DNA of 46,787 nt from an uncultured Collinsella sp. Lineage in GTDB: Bacteria > Actinomycetota > Coriobacteriia > Coriobacteriales > Coriobacteriaceae. The first letter of the stretch is position 1, and the number at the start of each line of letters is the position of its first letter. A model generated the notes under the pieces. That model was not told the DNA's origin, ran no database searches, and saw only the letters and a list, made by a program, of their open reading frames with translations. Shown piece after piece: positions 15,877 through 23,626 of the stretch. Location of the stretch: positions 1-46,787 of the forward strand of contig URBS01000002.1 in NCBI GenBank assembly GCA_900546085.1, read 5' to 3'. Made by a program: the position numbers and the translations under genes.

Positions 15877-16321
15877 GTCGCGTAGCGGAAATTGGCCTCC
15901 ACCCGCTGAGCGGGTGGCTTTCTATGCCGCGCGTGCCGCGCGGCACGGACTAAAGTCCATGAATAAAAACGAGGAAGGCCACGTCCGGCCTCCCTCGCAA
16001 AGGGTCTCTGATTACTCCCACTCATTGGGGACAGACTTAAATGAGTGCTCTTGAAATGCCGGCGCCTGGGGACGTTCTTTTTCTGTCTGCAGTTTGGAAC
16101 GTTCCTTTTCTGTCGGCAGTTTGGGACGGTCCTTAGAGCTGCAGCGCGCCATGAGCGACGAGGCGAAGCGGATCATCCTGTCTTTTGAGTTCTAAGCATA
16201 AGCCCCTGTCTCTGAGCAATGACCGGTTCGCATTTGTGCGTATTTGCGTGCGTGGGATTGCGTGAATATGCGTATAGATGCGCCGTTTACGGGACAAAAA
16301 TGACCGTTTAGCGGTGAGATA
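15877..16321. other. Intergenic stretch with hairpins
   Basis: About 445 nt without a credible gene. It contains small hairpins: CCACCCGC with GCGGGTGG at 15899-15921, GCCGCGCG with CGCGCGGC around 15933-15951, and GGACTAAAGTCC. Then comes a short 27-bp tandem repeat (listed separately). Near 16220-16290 there is a set of TGCGTG/TGCGTA words approaching the next promoter region. Confidence 0.5.
16068..16135 (+). repeat. Short tandem repeat, 27-28-bp period
   Basis: Two full units and a partial third start with GGGGACGTTC (16068), GGAACGTTCC (16096) and GGGACGGTCC (16123). The first two continue with TTTTTCTGTC or TTTTCTGTC and then GCAGTTT. Units are 28 and 27 nt long. Related GGGGAC words occur at 16027 and 18242. 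The copies look like a degenerate mobile or extragenic repeat. No function is visible. Confidence 0.6.
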
Positions 16322-16355
16322 CGCACAAACACGCACAGACGCGCGTGTTTGTGCG
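16322..16355. promoter_or_regulatory. Candidate operator: 13-bp inverted repeat
   Basis: CGCACAAACACGC (16322-16334) and GCGTGTTTGTGCG (16343-16355) are perfect reverse complements separated by 8 nt, ending 50 nt before the oxidoreductase start. Related TGCGTA/TGCGTG words lie just upstream (16220-16290). A natural candidate binder is the DeoR-family regulator encoded second in this operon. Confidence 0.6.
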
Positions 16356-16405
16356 AATATAGAGCTATCCGAAATGCAAGACGTTCTATGACACAGGAGG
16401 CACAT

Positions 16406-17485
16406 ATGGTAGATTCCAAGCAGGCTCCACTCGACTCCGCGGCAGCCGCAAAAGCAGCGTTCGCTTCGGTCCAGGACAAGCCATTCCCCGATGATATCTT
16501 TACGGCTCCCGAGCTTCGTTGGGCTGTGATCGGGTGCGGCGTTATCGCCAACCAGATGGCCCAGTCTCTCGCTCTTGCCGGCCGCAAGCTTGCGGGCGTC
16601 GCCAACCGTACGCTGTCCAAGGCTCAGGCTTTTGCCGAGCAGTATGGCATCGAGAAGGTCTATGAATCGGTTGAGGACCTCTACGCCGATCCGGGCATCG
16701 ACGCCGTCTATATCACCACGCCGCACAACACGCATATCACCTATCTGCGTGACGCGCTGGCCGCCGGCAAGCACGTGCTCTGCGAGAAAGCCATTACCCT
16801 CAATTCCGCTGAGCTCGACGAGGCGCGTGCCATCGCCGACGAGCACAACGTCGTCCTCATGGACGCCACCACGGTGCTTCATATGCCCTTGTATCAAGAG
16901 CTGCGCCGTCGCATGGATGCCGGCGAGTTTGGTCGCATGAACCTCGCCCAGCTCAACTTTGGTAGCTACAAGGAGTACGGCGATCTGACCAATCGCTTCT
17001 ACAACCGCAACCTTGCTGGCGGTGCCATGCTCGACATTGGCGTGTATGCCCTGTCCGTCATGCGTCTCTTTATGGCAAGCCAGCCCGCTGAGGTCGTTTC
17101 ACTGGGCAACACCTGTGAGACCGGTGTTGACGTTGCGGGCGGCATCGTCTGCCGTAATGCCGAACAGCAGCTGGGCGTGGTGAGCCTTACGCTCCACTCC
17201 AAGCAGCCCAAGCGCTCGATCATTAGCTTCGACAAGTGTTATATCGAGGTCAACGAATATCCGCGTGCCGATCACGCGACCATCGTGTGGACTGCCGACG
17301 GTCACCGCGAGGAGGTCCACGCTGGCACCGAGGCCTACGCACTGTGCTACGAGATGGCCGATCTTGAGAAGGCCGTTGCCGGCGACGACTCTAAGCGTGA
17401 GCTTCTGGGCTATGCTTCTGATGTTATGGAGCTGATGACCAAGCTACGCGCCGACTGGGGAGTCGTGTACCCCGAGGAGGAGTAA
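16406..17485 (+). CDS. Gfo/Idh/MocA-family oxidoreductase
   Basis: NAD(P)-dependent sugar or inositol dehydrogenase family protein of 359 aa. The Rossmann motif is AVIGCGVIANQMAQSLALAG (about residues 35-54). The catalytic-lysine motif reads CEKAITLN in place of the usual EKP. The C-terminal alpha/beta domain contains GGAMLDIGVYALSVMRL, typical of the family. The start is the ATG after ACAGGAGG. A DeoR regulator follows 3 nt later, suggesting a self-regulated two-gene operon. The substrate cannot be inferred from sequence. Confidence 0.85.
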   Translation: MVDSKQAPLDSAAAAKAAFASVQDKPFPDDIFTAPELRWAVIGCGVIANQMAQSLALAGRKLAGVANRTLSKAQAFAEQYGIEKVYESVEDLYADPGIDAVYITTPHNTHITYLRDALAAGKHVLCEKAITLNSAELDEARAIADEHNVVLMDATTVLHMPLYQELRRRMDAGEFGRMNLAQLNFGSYKEYGDLTNRFYNRNLAGGAMLDIGVYALSVMRLFMASQPAEVVSLGNTCETGVDVAGGIVCRNAEQQLGVVSLTLHSKQPKRSIISFDKCYIEVNEYPRADHATIVWTADGHREEVHAGTEAYALCYEMADLEKAVAGDDSKRELLGYASDVMELMTKLRADWGVVYPEEE

Positions 17486-17488
17486 GCG

Positions 17489-18235
17489 ATGCTAGCGGAA
17501 GATAGGCTCAACGCGATCGTGTCGATGGTTCAGCAGACCGGCTCGGTTACCGTGCCGGAGCTTGCCGAAGCCCTGGGCGTGACGGCGTCTACCATTCGGC
17601 GCGACCTGCAGACGCTCGACCGAGCACACCGTATCGCCAAGGTGCACGGAGGCGCGACAAGTCTGGAGCGCGCGCACGTGACGCGCGACCTAACGCTTAA
17701 TGAGCGCAGCGACCTCCATAACGACGACAAGGAGCGTATCTGCGCCCGTGCGGCGGCCCTGGTGGAGCCCGAGAGCTTTGTATACATCGACTCGGGTTCG
17801 ACGACGCTCAGGCTCATCGAGCATCTTCCACACCTTGAAGATGTCACCTATGTGACTGATTCCGTGCTCCATACTCAGCATCTCGCTGTGCGCGGCATGC
17901 GCACCGTTGTGCTGGGCGGCGAGCTCAAGCCTGAGACCGAGGCTCTCGTCGGTCCCGATGCCTTGGCAACCCTAGACCGCTATAACTTCAACTGCGGCTT
18001 TTGGGGCTCTAACGGCATTGCCACCGAGCAGGGCTTCACGGCGCCCGATATCGAGGAGGCGCAGGTCAAGCGTATCTCGATGCGTCATACGGCCAAACGT
18101 TACGTAATCTCGGACGCCAGCAAATTTGGCATGGTGGCGCCCGTCAAGTTCGCGGACTTCCGCGACGCAACGATTATTACCGCAGGCGAGGTCCCCGCCA
18201 AGTACCGGGCAATGGACAACGTCATCACGGTCTAG
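17489..18235 (+). CDS. DeoR/GlpR-family transcriptional regulator
   Basis: The 248-aa protein has the DeoR N-terminal winged helix (LNAIVSMVQQTGSVTVPELAEALGV and TASTIRRDLQTLDRA). It is followed by the sugar-phosphate-sensing domain with YIDSGSTTLRLIEHL, RTVVLGGELKPETEALVGP and SDASKFG motifs. Such proteins usually repress sugar genes and are released by a phosphorylated sugar. It is co-transcribed with the oxidoreductase upstream. The inverted repeat at 16322-16355 is a candidate target. The effector is unknown. Confidence 0.9.
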   Translation: MLAEDRLNAIVSMVQQTGSVTVPELAEALGVTASTIRRDLQTLDRAHRIAKVHGGATSLERAHVTRDLTLNERSDLHNDDKERICARAAALVEPESFVYIDSGSTTLRLIEHLPHLEDVTYVTDSVLHTQHLAVRGMRTVVLGGELKPETEALVGPDALATLDRYNFNCGFWGSNGIATEQGFTAPDIEEAQVKRISMRHTAKRYVISDASKFGMVAPVKFADFRDATIITAGEVPAKYRAMDNVITV

Positions 18236-18257
18236 CAGCAGGGGACGGGCTAAGGCC

Positions 18258-18297
18258 AAAACCACCACAAAGGTGCCTGTCCCCATTGTGGTGGTTA
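18258..18297. repeat. Hairpin repeat with AACCACCACAA arms, copy 1
   Basis: AACCACCACAA pairs with TTGTGGTGGTT across a loop containing GGTGCCTGTCCCC. A near-identical copy in the same orientation lies at 18628-18667. The two copies bracket a terminator and a three-unit palindrome array. Confidence 0.8.
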
Positions 18298-18331
18298 GTA
18301 ACGAAAACCGAGTAGTTTTCTCAATAGAAAA

Positions 18332-18363
18332 GCGGCAACGTCCATCACGGACGTTGCCGCTTT
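18332..18363 (+). terminator. Intrinsic terminator after the DeoR gene
   Basis: GCGGCAACGTCC (18332-18343) pairs perfectly with GGACGTTGCCGC (18349-18360) across a 5-nt loop. It is preceded by GAAAA and followed by TTTCG. It should end the oxidoreductase/DeoR transcript. Confidence 0.85.
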
Positions 18364-18381
18364 CGTCGTCTACTGTTTCTG

Positions 18382-18597
18382 TCTAAGTCTGTAACAACTG
18401 GACCGTTAAAAGTGGGATAGGTGTTACAGATTGAGATGCTTCCGAACCGCGCCGTCCCTTTGTCTCAATCTGTAACATCTGGGACTGATTTTGCCGAGTT
18501 ACTGTTACAGATTGAGACTATTCCCTTGAGGGAATTCGAATGTCTCGATCTGTAACAGATAGACCGCAAAATGGGCTTCAGCTGTTACAGATCGAGA
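18382..18597. repeat. Array of three 55-nt palindromes (TCTCAATCTGTAACA type)
   Basis: Three units at 18382-18436, 18463-18517 and 18543-18597 each have a 15-nt left arm, a 25-nt middle and a 15-nt right arm. Arms are TCTCAATCTGTAACA and TGTTACAGATTGAGA. Unit 3 carries a paired change (TCTCGATC with GATCGAGA) that keeps the pairing. Unit 1 has two arm mismatches. The starts are 81 and 80 bp apart. The middles differ between units, so the arms and geometry are what is conserved. Confidence 0.85.
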
Positions 18598-18627
18598 TGT
18601 TTGGGAATCCGGCAGGGCCATCGCGGC

Positions 18628-18667
18628 AAAACCACCACAAAGGTGCCTGTCCCCTTTGTGGTGGTTT
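18628..18667. repeat. Hairpin repeat with AACCACCACAA arms, copy 2; terminator of the RluA gene
   Basis: Same element as at 18258, here with a longer stem (AACCACCACAAAGG with CCTTTGTGGTGGTT). It overlaps the last two bases of the pseudouridine-synthase stop codon. Read on the minus strand it is followed by TTTTG, so it can serve as that operon's terminator. Confidence 0.75.
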
Positions 18668-19325
18668 AGGGCTCCCAGGGGCAAGGGGCTTCGATGTGGA
18701 TGTGCTCGCCGGTTACGGGATGCGTAAAGGACACGCTGTGGGCATGGAGCATGAGGCCGCAGGGGCGCGGCGTTCCGTACAGGTCGTCGCCAACCAGGGG
18801 ATGATGCTCGCTTGCCAGGTGCACGCGAATCTGATGCTTGCGGCCGGTGAGCAGCTCGACATCAATATACGAGCGCGTGGGCAGGCCGCGGCGGCTCTTA
18901 AGGCGCTTGAGTACCTTGACGCGCGTCTGAGATGGCTTGCCGCTGGCGCCAACGCGCATCTTGCGGCTATCGTGGCGGTCGCGGGCGATGGGCTTGTCGA
19001 TGAGCTTCTCGTTCCAGTCGATTTTGCCCTCGGCGAGCGCCAGGTAGTGCTTTTCGAAGGCGTGGTCGATGACCATCTGGTCAAAGGCGGGTTGCGTCTG
19101 CTTGTCGAGCGAGAACAGCACCACGCCGGTGGTGTTGCGGTCCAGGCGGTTGAGCGGCTGCATGTCAGTCGCGGCAAAGCCGTCGCCCATCGCCAGCAAC
19201 AGATCGCTGGCGTAGTCGGTAAGCGTGCGCTCGCCGGTGCCGTCGCCGTGGACGATCATGCCGGCGGGCTTGTCGATGGCCATGAGCCAGGCGTCGCAGT
19301 AGAGGACTTGAGGTTCTTCGTTCAC
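18666..19325 (-). CDS. RluA-family pseudouridine synthase
   Basis: Converts uridine to pseudouridine in rRNA or tRNA. The 219-aa protein has the RluA motif PLNRLDRNTTGV with catalytic Asp62, and the downstream family segments KHYLALAEG and TGRKHQIRVHLA. There is no S4 RNA-binding domain, so it resembles the short RluA/RluF-like single-domain forms. It lies 15 nt after the U32 gene in the same direction, so both are probably one transcript. Target position cannot be assigned. Confidence 0.88.
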   Translation of the reverse strand: MNEEPQVLYCDAWLMAIDKPAGMIVHGDGTGERTLTDYASDLLLAMGDGFAATDMQPLNRLDRNTTGVVLFSLDKQTQPAFDQMVIDHAFEKHYLALAEGKIDWNEKLIDKPIARDRHDSRKMRVGASGKPSQTRVKVLKRLKSRRGLPTRSYIDVELLTGRKHQIRVHLASEHHPLVGDDLYGTPRPCGLMLHAHSVSFTHPVTGEHIHIEAPCPWEP

Positions 19326-19340
19326 GTGTAAGCCTTTCGG

Positions 19341-21836
19341 TTAGCTAATTCCCACAAACATGCAGCCCGAGGTGGCGCCGCGCAGGCGGGCGGCGGGCTT
19401 GCGGCCGGCTTGAGCCGCCTCGACGGCGCGACGGACGCGAGCGACGGCACGGCCCACCTCATCCGTCTCGAGCAGTGTGCCGTCCACCATAAGACGACGG
19501 ACGCCGGCGTCGAGCAGCTGTGGTACCTGCGGCGTAAGGTCGATGGGGTAGGCGTCGTACAGGCGAGAGCGGCCATGGATGTCGGTACGCACGGGCATGA
19601 CCTTGCCGTCGATATTCTTGAGCGACAGCTTGCGGGCGCGCAGACGGCAGTTGGCGCAATCGTGGATGCAGCCATTGGCCACCTGCAGGATGCAGTGCTC
19701 GCTCGTCATAACGCGCGGGCGGCCGAACACGGTGATGCCCAGGGCTGCGGGCGCGGAGGTGCCAAGCGAGACGATCTCGTCGAGCGTGATCTCGGGCGAG
19801 AGCCAAAACGCGCCGGCTCCGCGCTCGGCAAGTGCCTCCATGCAAGGGGTGTTGTGCACGGGCAGGCAAGAGCGGATCTCCGCCGTGGCGCCAACCTGGG
19901 CGGCCAGGGCAAGCTCAGAGATGTTGCCAATAGCGACCGTGGCGCCGGCAACAACCCACGGGTCGACGCGTACGTGGTCAACGGCGCGGCAGACCTCGTC
20001 GAGTACGGGTACGATGCCCTGCTCAAACGCATCGGCGGGGGAGAGTTCGGCCGCATCGAGCGCGTCGGTGGTCATGTAGATGCGCGTTGCACCCTCGGCG
20101 CGAGCGGCCTCGGCGGCCTCGAGCGAGGTGACGGTGGCGCAGATCTGCGGCTCATCGCGGTAGTGCTCGGGCGCGGGGCGGGAATCACTGGTGACAATCG
20201 CCGGCAGCTCGAGCGTGCGGGCACGCTCCTCGTACGGCGCCAGAATGGCCTTTTCCAGCGCCTTGCAAGCGGCGGTGCGTACCTTGTGCACAGCGGAGAA
20301 GCCCATGCCGCAGCCTTCATCGAGCGCCACATCAAAGCTCGCGGCCTCAAAGGGAGAGGAGCCCATGCGGCCCACATGCTCAACCAGATCGGATGCCTCG
20401 ACGGCGCGGGTCTTGGCAGCCTCGACGGTAAAGCCCGTGGCCGTGGCCGTAAGCGATGGGGCGTCGCAGCAGGTGAGCGTGACGACAAACGGTTCGCCCA
20501 AACGCGCCACAACGGTTACATCAACGGCGCGGCGGCGCAGCACGTCGCGCTTGAGCGCGGCGCCGGCGGCGTCGATGGCGCGCTGGCTGCGGATGATGCG
20601 CACGCGGCAGCCCTCGGGCATGCTGCGGGGCACGCGACATTCGATGATGTCACCGGCGGCGGCATCATCGGTAGCGATAGTGGTTAGGAACTGATCGAAC
20701 TCGTCGTCGTGGCGAAGTTCCAACAAGTCGCCCTTGCCCACGGGCTCAAACAGCTCAATGCGGGCGATGGCGGCGCGGCGACGACGATCGTCGGGTTTGA
20801 GCCCGCGCACGTCGCGGTTGGCCAGGCGGCTGCCCAGTACCGTGCCCACAATCTGGCCGCGGTTGTTGGAGCGCTCGTAACTCATCATCTCGTCGCCCGA
20901 GGTGCCGTCCTGATAGGCGTGCGTAAAGTCGCGGTTAAAGCAGCGCTTGAGTTGGCGCTGGCGAGCGGCGTCCTCGTGCTTATCTACGGCGACCCCGGCC
21001 AGCATGTCATCGATTTGATGACGATACACATCGACGATGGAGTACACGTAATCGGGCGCCTTCATGCGGCCCTCGAGCTTGAGCGATGCGGCGCCGGCGT
21101 CATACAGACGGCGAACGAGCTGCGAAGTGTTGGTGTCGCGCGGGCATAGAGCGCGCTCGCGTCCGGCAGGGGAGAGCGCGCGGCCGTTCTCGTCGATCAG
21201 CTCGTAAGGCAGGCGACAGGGCTGAGCGCACATGCCGCGGTTGGCCGAGCGGCCCGCCATGGCAAAGCTCGATAGCAGGCACAGGCCCGAGTAGCAAAAG
21301 CAGATGGCGCCATGGCTAAAGACCTCAAGGTCCACATCGGGCGCGGCATGGTGAATGGCGGCGATCTCGTCGATGGAAAGCTCGCGCGAGAGGGTCACGC
21401 GGTCAGCGCCCTGCTCGCGGCACCAGATGGTTCCACGGTCATCATGGATGTTCGCCTGGGTCGAGATGTGTGTCTCGATGCCGGGCATGGTGTGCTTGAC
21501 CTCAAAGAACAGGCCCCAGTCTTGGATGATGAAGGCGTCGGCACCTAACGTGGAGCAGCGATGGATGAGTTGCAACGCATCGCCCATCTCGGACTGCTTG
21601 ATGACGATGTTGACCGTGACGTAGACGCGCGACCCGGCTAGATGCGCGGCGCGGCAGGCTTGCTCAAAGGCCTCGTCAGTAAAGTTGGTGGCCTTGCGGC
21701 GGGCGTTGAAGCTGCCCATACCGCAGTAGATGGCGTCTGCCCCGGCGGCGAGTGCGGCGGCAAAGGGCTCGGGCCCTCCGGCGGGCGCCAAAAGCTCGGG
21801 TCTGCGGTTGGTGGTTCGACTGGCGGTTGCGGTCAT
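19341..21836 (-). CDS. Large U32-family protein (RlhA/TrhP-like, annotated as peptidase)
   Basis: The 831-aa protein starts with the U32 barrel (ELLAPAGGPEPFAAALAAGADAIYCG). It has the complete U32 signature EVFSHGAICFCYSGLCLLS at residues 171-189 and the NRGMCAQPCR cysteines. Bacterial U32 proteins such as RlhA and TrhP are RNA-hydroxylation enzymes rather than true collagenases, probably using an iron-sulfur cluster. The C-terminal half adds a second domain with further cysteines (CIHDCANCRLR). The RluA-type synthase downstream in the same operon supports an RNA-modification role. The exact substrate is unknown. The start follows AAAGGCAGG. Confidence 0.85.
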   Translation of the reverse strand: MTATASRTTNRRPELLAPAGGPEPFAAALAAGADAIYCGMGSFNARRKATNFTDEAFEQACRAAHLAGSRVYVTVNIVIKQSEMGDALQLIHRCSTLGADAFIIQDWGLFFEVKHTMPGIETHISTQANIHDDRGTIWCREQGADRVTLSRELSIDEIAAIHHAAPDVDLEVFSHGAICFCYSGLCLLSSFAMAGRSANRGMCAQPCRLPYELIDENGRALSPAGRERALCPRDTNTSQLVRRLYDAGAASLKLEGRMKAPDYVYSIVDVYRHQIDDMLAGVAVDKHEDAARQRQLKRCFNRDFTHAYQDGTSGDEMMSYERSNNRGQIVGTVLGSRLANRDVRGLKPDDRRRRAAIARIELFEPVGKGDLLELRHDDEFDQFLTTIATDDAAAGDIIECRVPRSMPEGCRVRIIRSQRAIDAAGAALKRDVLRRRAVDVTVVARLGEPFVVTLTCCDAPSLTATATGFTVEAAKTRAVEASDLVEHVGRMGSSPFEAASFDVALDEGCGMGFSAVHKVRTAACKALEKAILAPYEERARTLELPAIVTSDSRPAPEHYRDEPQICATVTSLEAAEAARAEGATRIYMTTDALDAAELSPADAFEQGIVPVLDEVCRAVDHVRVDPWVVAGATVAIGNISELALAAQVGATAEIRSCLPVHNTPCMEALAERGAGAFWLSPEITLDEIVSLGTSAPAALGITVFGRPRVMTSEHCILQVANGCIHDCANCRLRARKLSLKNIDGKVMPVRTDIHGRSRLYDAYPIDLTPQVPQLLDAGVRRLMVDGTLLETDEVGRAVARVRRAVEAAQAGRKPAARLRGATSGCMFVGIS

Positions 21837-22124
21837 ATCCTGCCTTTCAAAATGCTCAGATACTCAAAAGTATAGTGGCGCCGTCGCGGTGGACGATGAC
21901 CGCAGCCTAAGCAGGACAAAGTCTTCAGGCAGGATGCCAGTCATGCCGTTCATCGGCCCGTACGCGCCGTTGGGCGATAAAATATTATTGCAATCTGATA
22001 ATTATCTTGCACCGCGCAAAATCATCCCCTACTATCCCAATCAAGCGCGGTGTTCAGACCGAACTGTGCCTCCCGGTGTGAACGCCGCGCTCACGCTTTC
22101 TCAACTGATCGTAAGGAGATAAAC

Positions 22125-22502
22125 ATGAGCAAGACCGTCGTGTCTTCCGATAACGCACCCGCAGCCATCGGACCGTATTCCCCCGGCATCCAGACTGGCA
22201 ACATGGTGTTCCTGTCCGGCCAGCTGGGCATCGACCCCGCAACCGGCAAGATGCCCGAGGGCGTCGAGGCCCAGGCCAAGCAGTCCCTCGCCAACGTCGA
22301 GGCCCTGCTGACCGCTGCCGGCGCCACCTTTGCCGATGTCGTCAAGACCACGGTCTACCTGGCCGACATCGCCGACTTCGCCGCCGTGAACGAGATTTAT
22401 GCCTCCAAGTTCGAGGCCCCGTTCCCCGCGCGCAGCGCCTTCCAGGTTGCCGCTCTTCCGGCTGGCGGTCTGGTCGAGATCGAGGTCGTCGCCGCTCTCT
22501 AA
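22125..22502 (+). CDS. ridA: RidA-family enamine/imine deaminase
   Basis: The 125-aa protein hydrolyses reactive 2-aminoacrylate and related enamines to protect PLP enzymes. It shows the family core AIGPYSPGIQTGNMVFLSGQLG. The Arg of PARSAFQV (the carboxylate-binding arginine) and the C-terminal LPAGGLVEIEVVAA are also present. The ATG follows AAGGAG. It is monocistronic, closed by a terminator. It sits beside purine-degradation genes. In other gut bacteria that pathway includes a diaminopropionate ammonia-lyase that yields aminoacrylate, so a supporting role is plausible but inferred. Confidence 0.93.
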   Translation: MSKTVVSSDNAPAAIGPYSPGIQTGNMVFLSGQLGIDPATGKMPEGVEAQAKQSLANVEALLTAAGATFADVVKTTVYLADIADFAAVNEIYASKFEAPFPARSAFQVAALPAGGLVEIEVVAAL

Positions 22503-22531
22503 GGCGTTGGCAACAACTAAACATGACATGC

Positions 22532-22565
22532 AAAAAGACCCTGCAGTGCGAGCTGCAGGGTCTTT
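22532..22565 (+). terminator. Intrinsic terminator after ridA
   Basis: AAAAGACCCTGCAG pairs with CTGCAGGGTCTTTT across a 6-nt loop. The A- and T-rich ends make it usable in both directions, so it may also terminate the opposite-strand regulator gene. Confidence 0.9.
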
Positions 22566-22616
22566 TGTCAAGTGACGGATCGCATGTGGAGCCACCAAGG
22601 GCAGTCTTTTTGTTTG

Positions 22617-23273
22617 TTAGCCTTCCTTGCGGACTTTTTGCAGGTAGCGGTAGACGCTGGGCTCCGAGATGCCCAGCGCGGTGGCGGCGCAGGCCACGGC
22701 GCCCTTGAGCATAAACACCCCGTTGCCGTTGAGGTGACGAATGACGTCCACGCGGTCGCTCTGACCAAGCGACGCTACATCCAGCCCGCGCGCGCTCAGC
22801 AACTCGGCAATGCTGCGGTCGATGAGCTCCTGTGTGGACTCCGAAAGGCTTTCGACCTCGATAGACGCGGGCTCCGCCTGCCTTGGCACGGCGTCGAAGC
22901 AGGCCATGAGCTGCTGGGCCATGGCGTTGATGGAGCGTACCGTGGAAAGATCGGTGTTGACGCATAGCATACCGACGATCTCGTTATCCTCGCGGATAAA
23001 GTACGTCGCTGACTCCAGCGTCTTGCCACCGGCACCACGCCCCTCGTAGCCCGTAATAAACGGCAGGTCGCGATACTTGGCGTCGTGCATGATCTTGAGT
23101 GCCAGATCGGTGGCGGGACCGCCGACCTTGCGGCCGCTCACGATGCCGTTGCGAATATCGACGATGGCATGGTCGGGATCCGAGAAATCGTGCAGCACGA
23201 TTTCGCTGTTTTTGCCGAGTATCTGCTCAAGGAAATCGACCATCGGCAAAAAGCGACGTACGGTCTCGTTCAC
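22617..23273 (-). CDS. YheO/DauR-type PAS-HTH transcriptional regulator
   Basis: The 218-aa protein matches the YheO plan. An N-terminal PAS-like ligand domain carries EIVLHDFSDPDHAIVDIRNG, SGRKVGGPATDLALKIMHD and IVGMLCVN. A C-terminal helix-turn-helix ends GISEPSVYRYLQKVRK. I placed the start at the GTG (23273) because AAGGAG lies 6 nt upstream of it; an ATG at 23324 has no ribosome site. Family members sense amino acids or related metabolites. It is divergent from the purine permease and probably controls that operon. Confidence 0.85.
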   Translation of the reverse strand: MNETVRRFLPMVDFLEQILGKNSEIVLHDFSDPDHAIVDIRNGIVSGRKVGGPATDLALKIMHDAKYRDLPFITGYEGRGAGGKTLESATYFIREDNEIVGMLCVNTDLSTVRSINAMAQQLMACFDAVPRQAEPASIEVESLSESTQELIDRSIAELLSARGLDVASLGQSDRVDVIRHLNGNGVFMLKGAVACAATALGISEPSVYRYLQKVRKEG

Positions 23274-23509
23274 GGGCAACTCCTTGGGGTGAAATCGGAT
23301 ATGTTCATAACAATTTTTTCTCATGGTAACACGGTGTCTATTGGCTCGCATATTCGCAGGTACATTGCGTAATACGGACGAGCGGTAGGAATTTGGCGGT
23401 AAACGGTCGACCAAAAGAAAAGTTAGATGTTATTTTGACCAGACACTTTCCTGACCTGCGGAAATGCTTTGCCTCAGCTCAAGAATAGTCTGATAACAAA
23501 AAATTATTA

Positions 23510-23538
23510 TTGAGAATGAGAATAATCTTTAATACGAT
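23510..23538 (+). promoter_or_regulatory. Candidate promoter of the purine operon
   Basis: TTGAGA (23510-23515), a 17-nt spacer and TACGAT (23533-23538) fit a vegetative promoter about 88 nt before the permease start. The -35 region lies in an A/T-rich block with repeated GAGAAT words, which could bind a regulator. Confidence 0.6.
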
Positions 23539-23626
23539 ATGCAACGAAGGCACAACCTCACCCCCCGCACTGCGTCACAATAGAGCGTTAGATGCGAAAA
23601 CAACTATTTCGAGGATTGGTGGTCAA

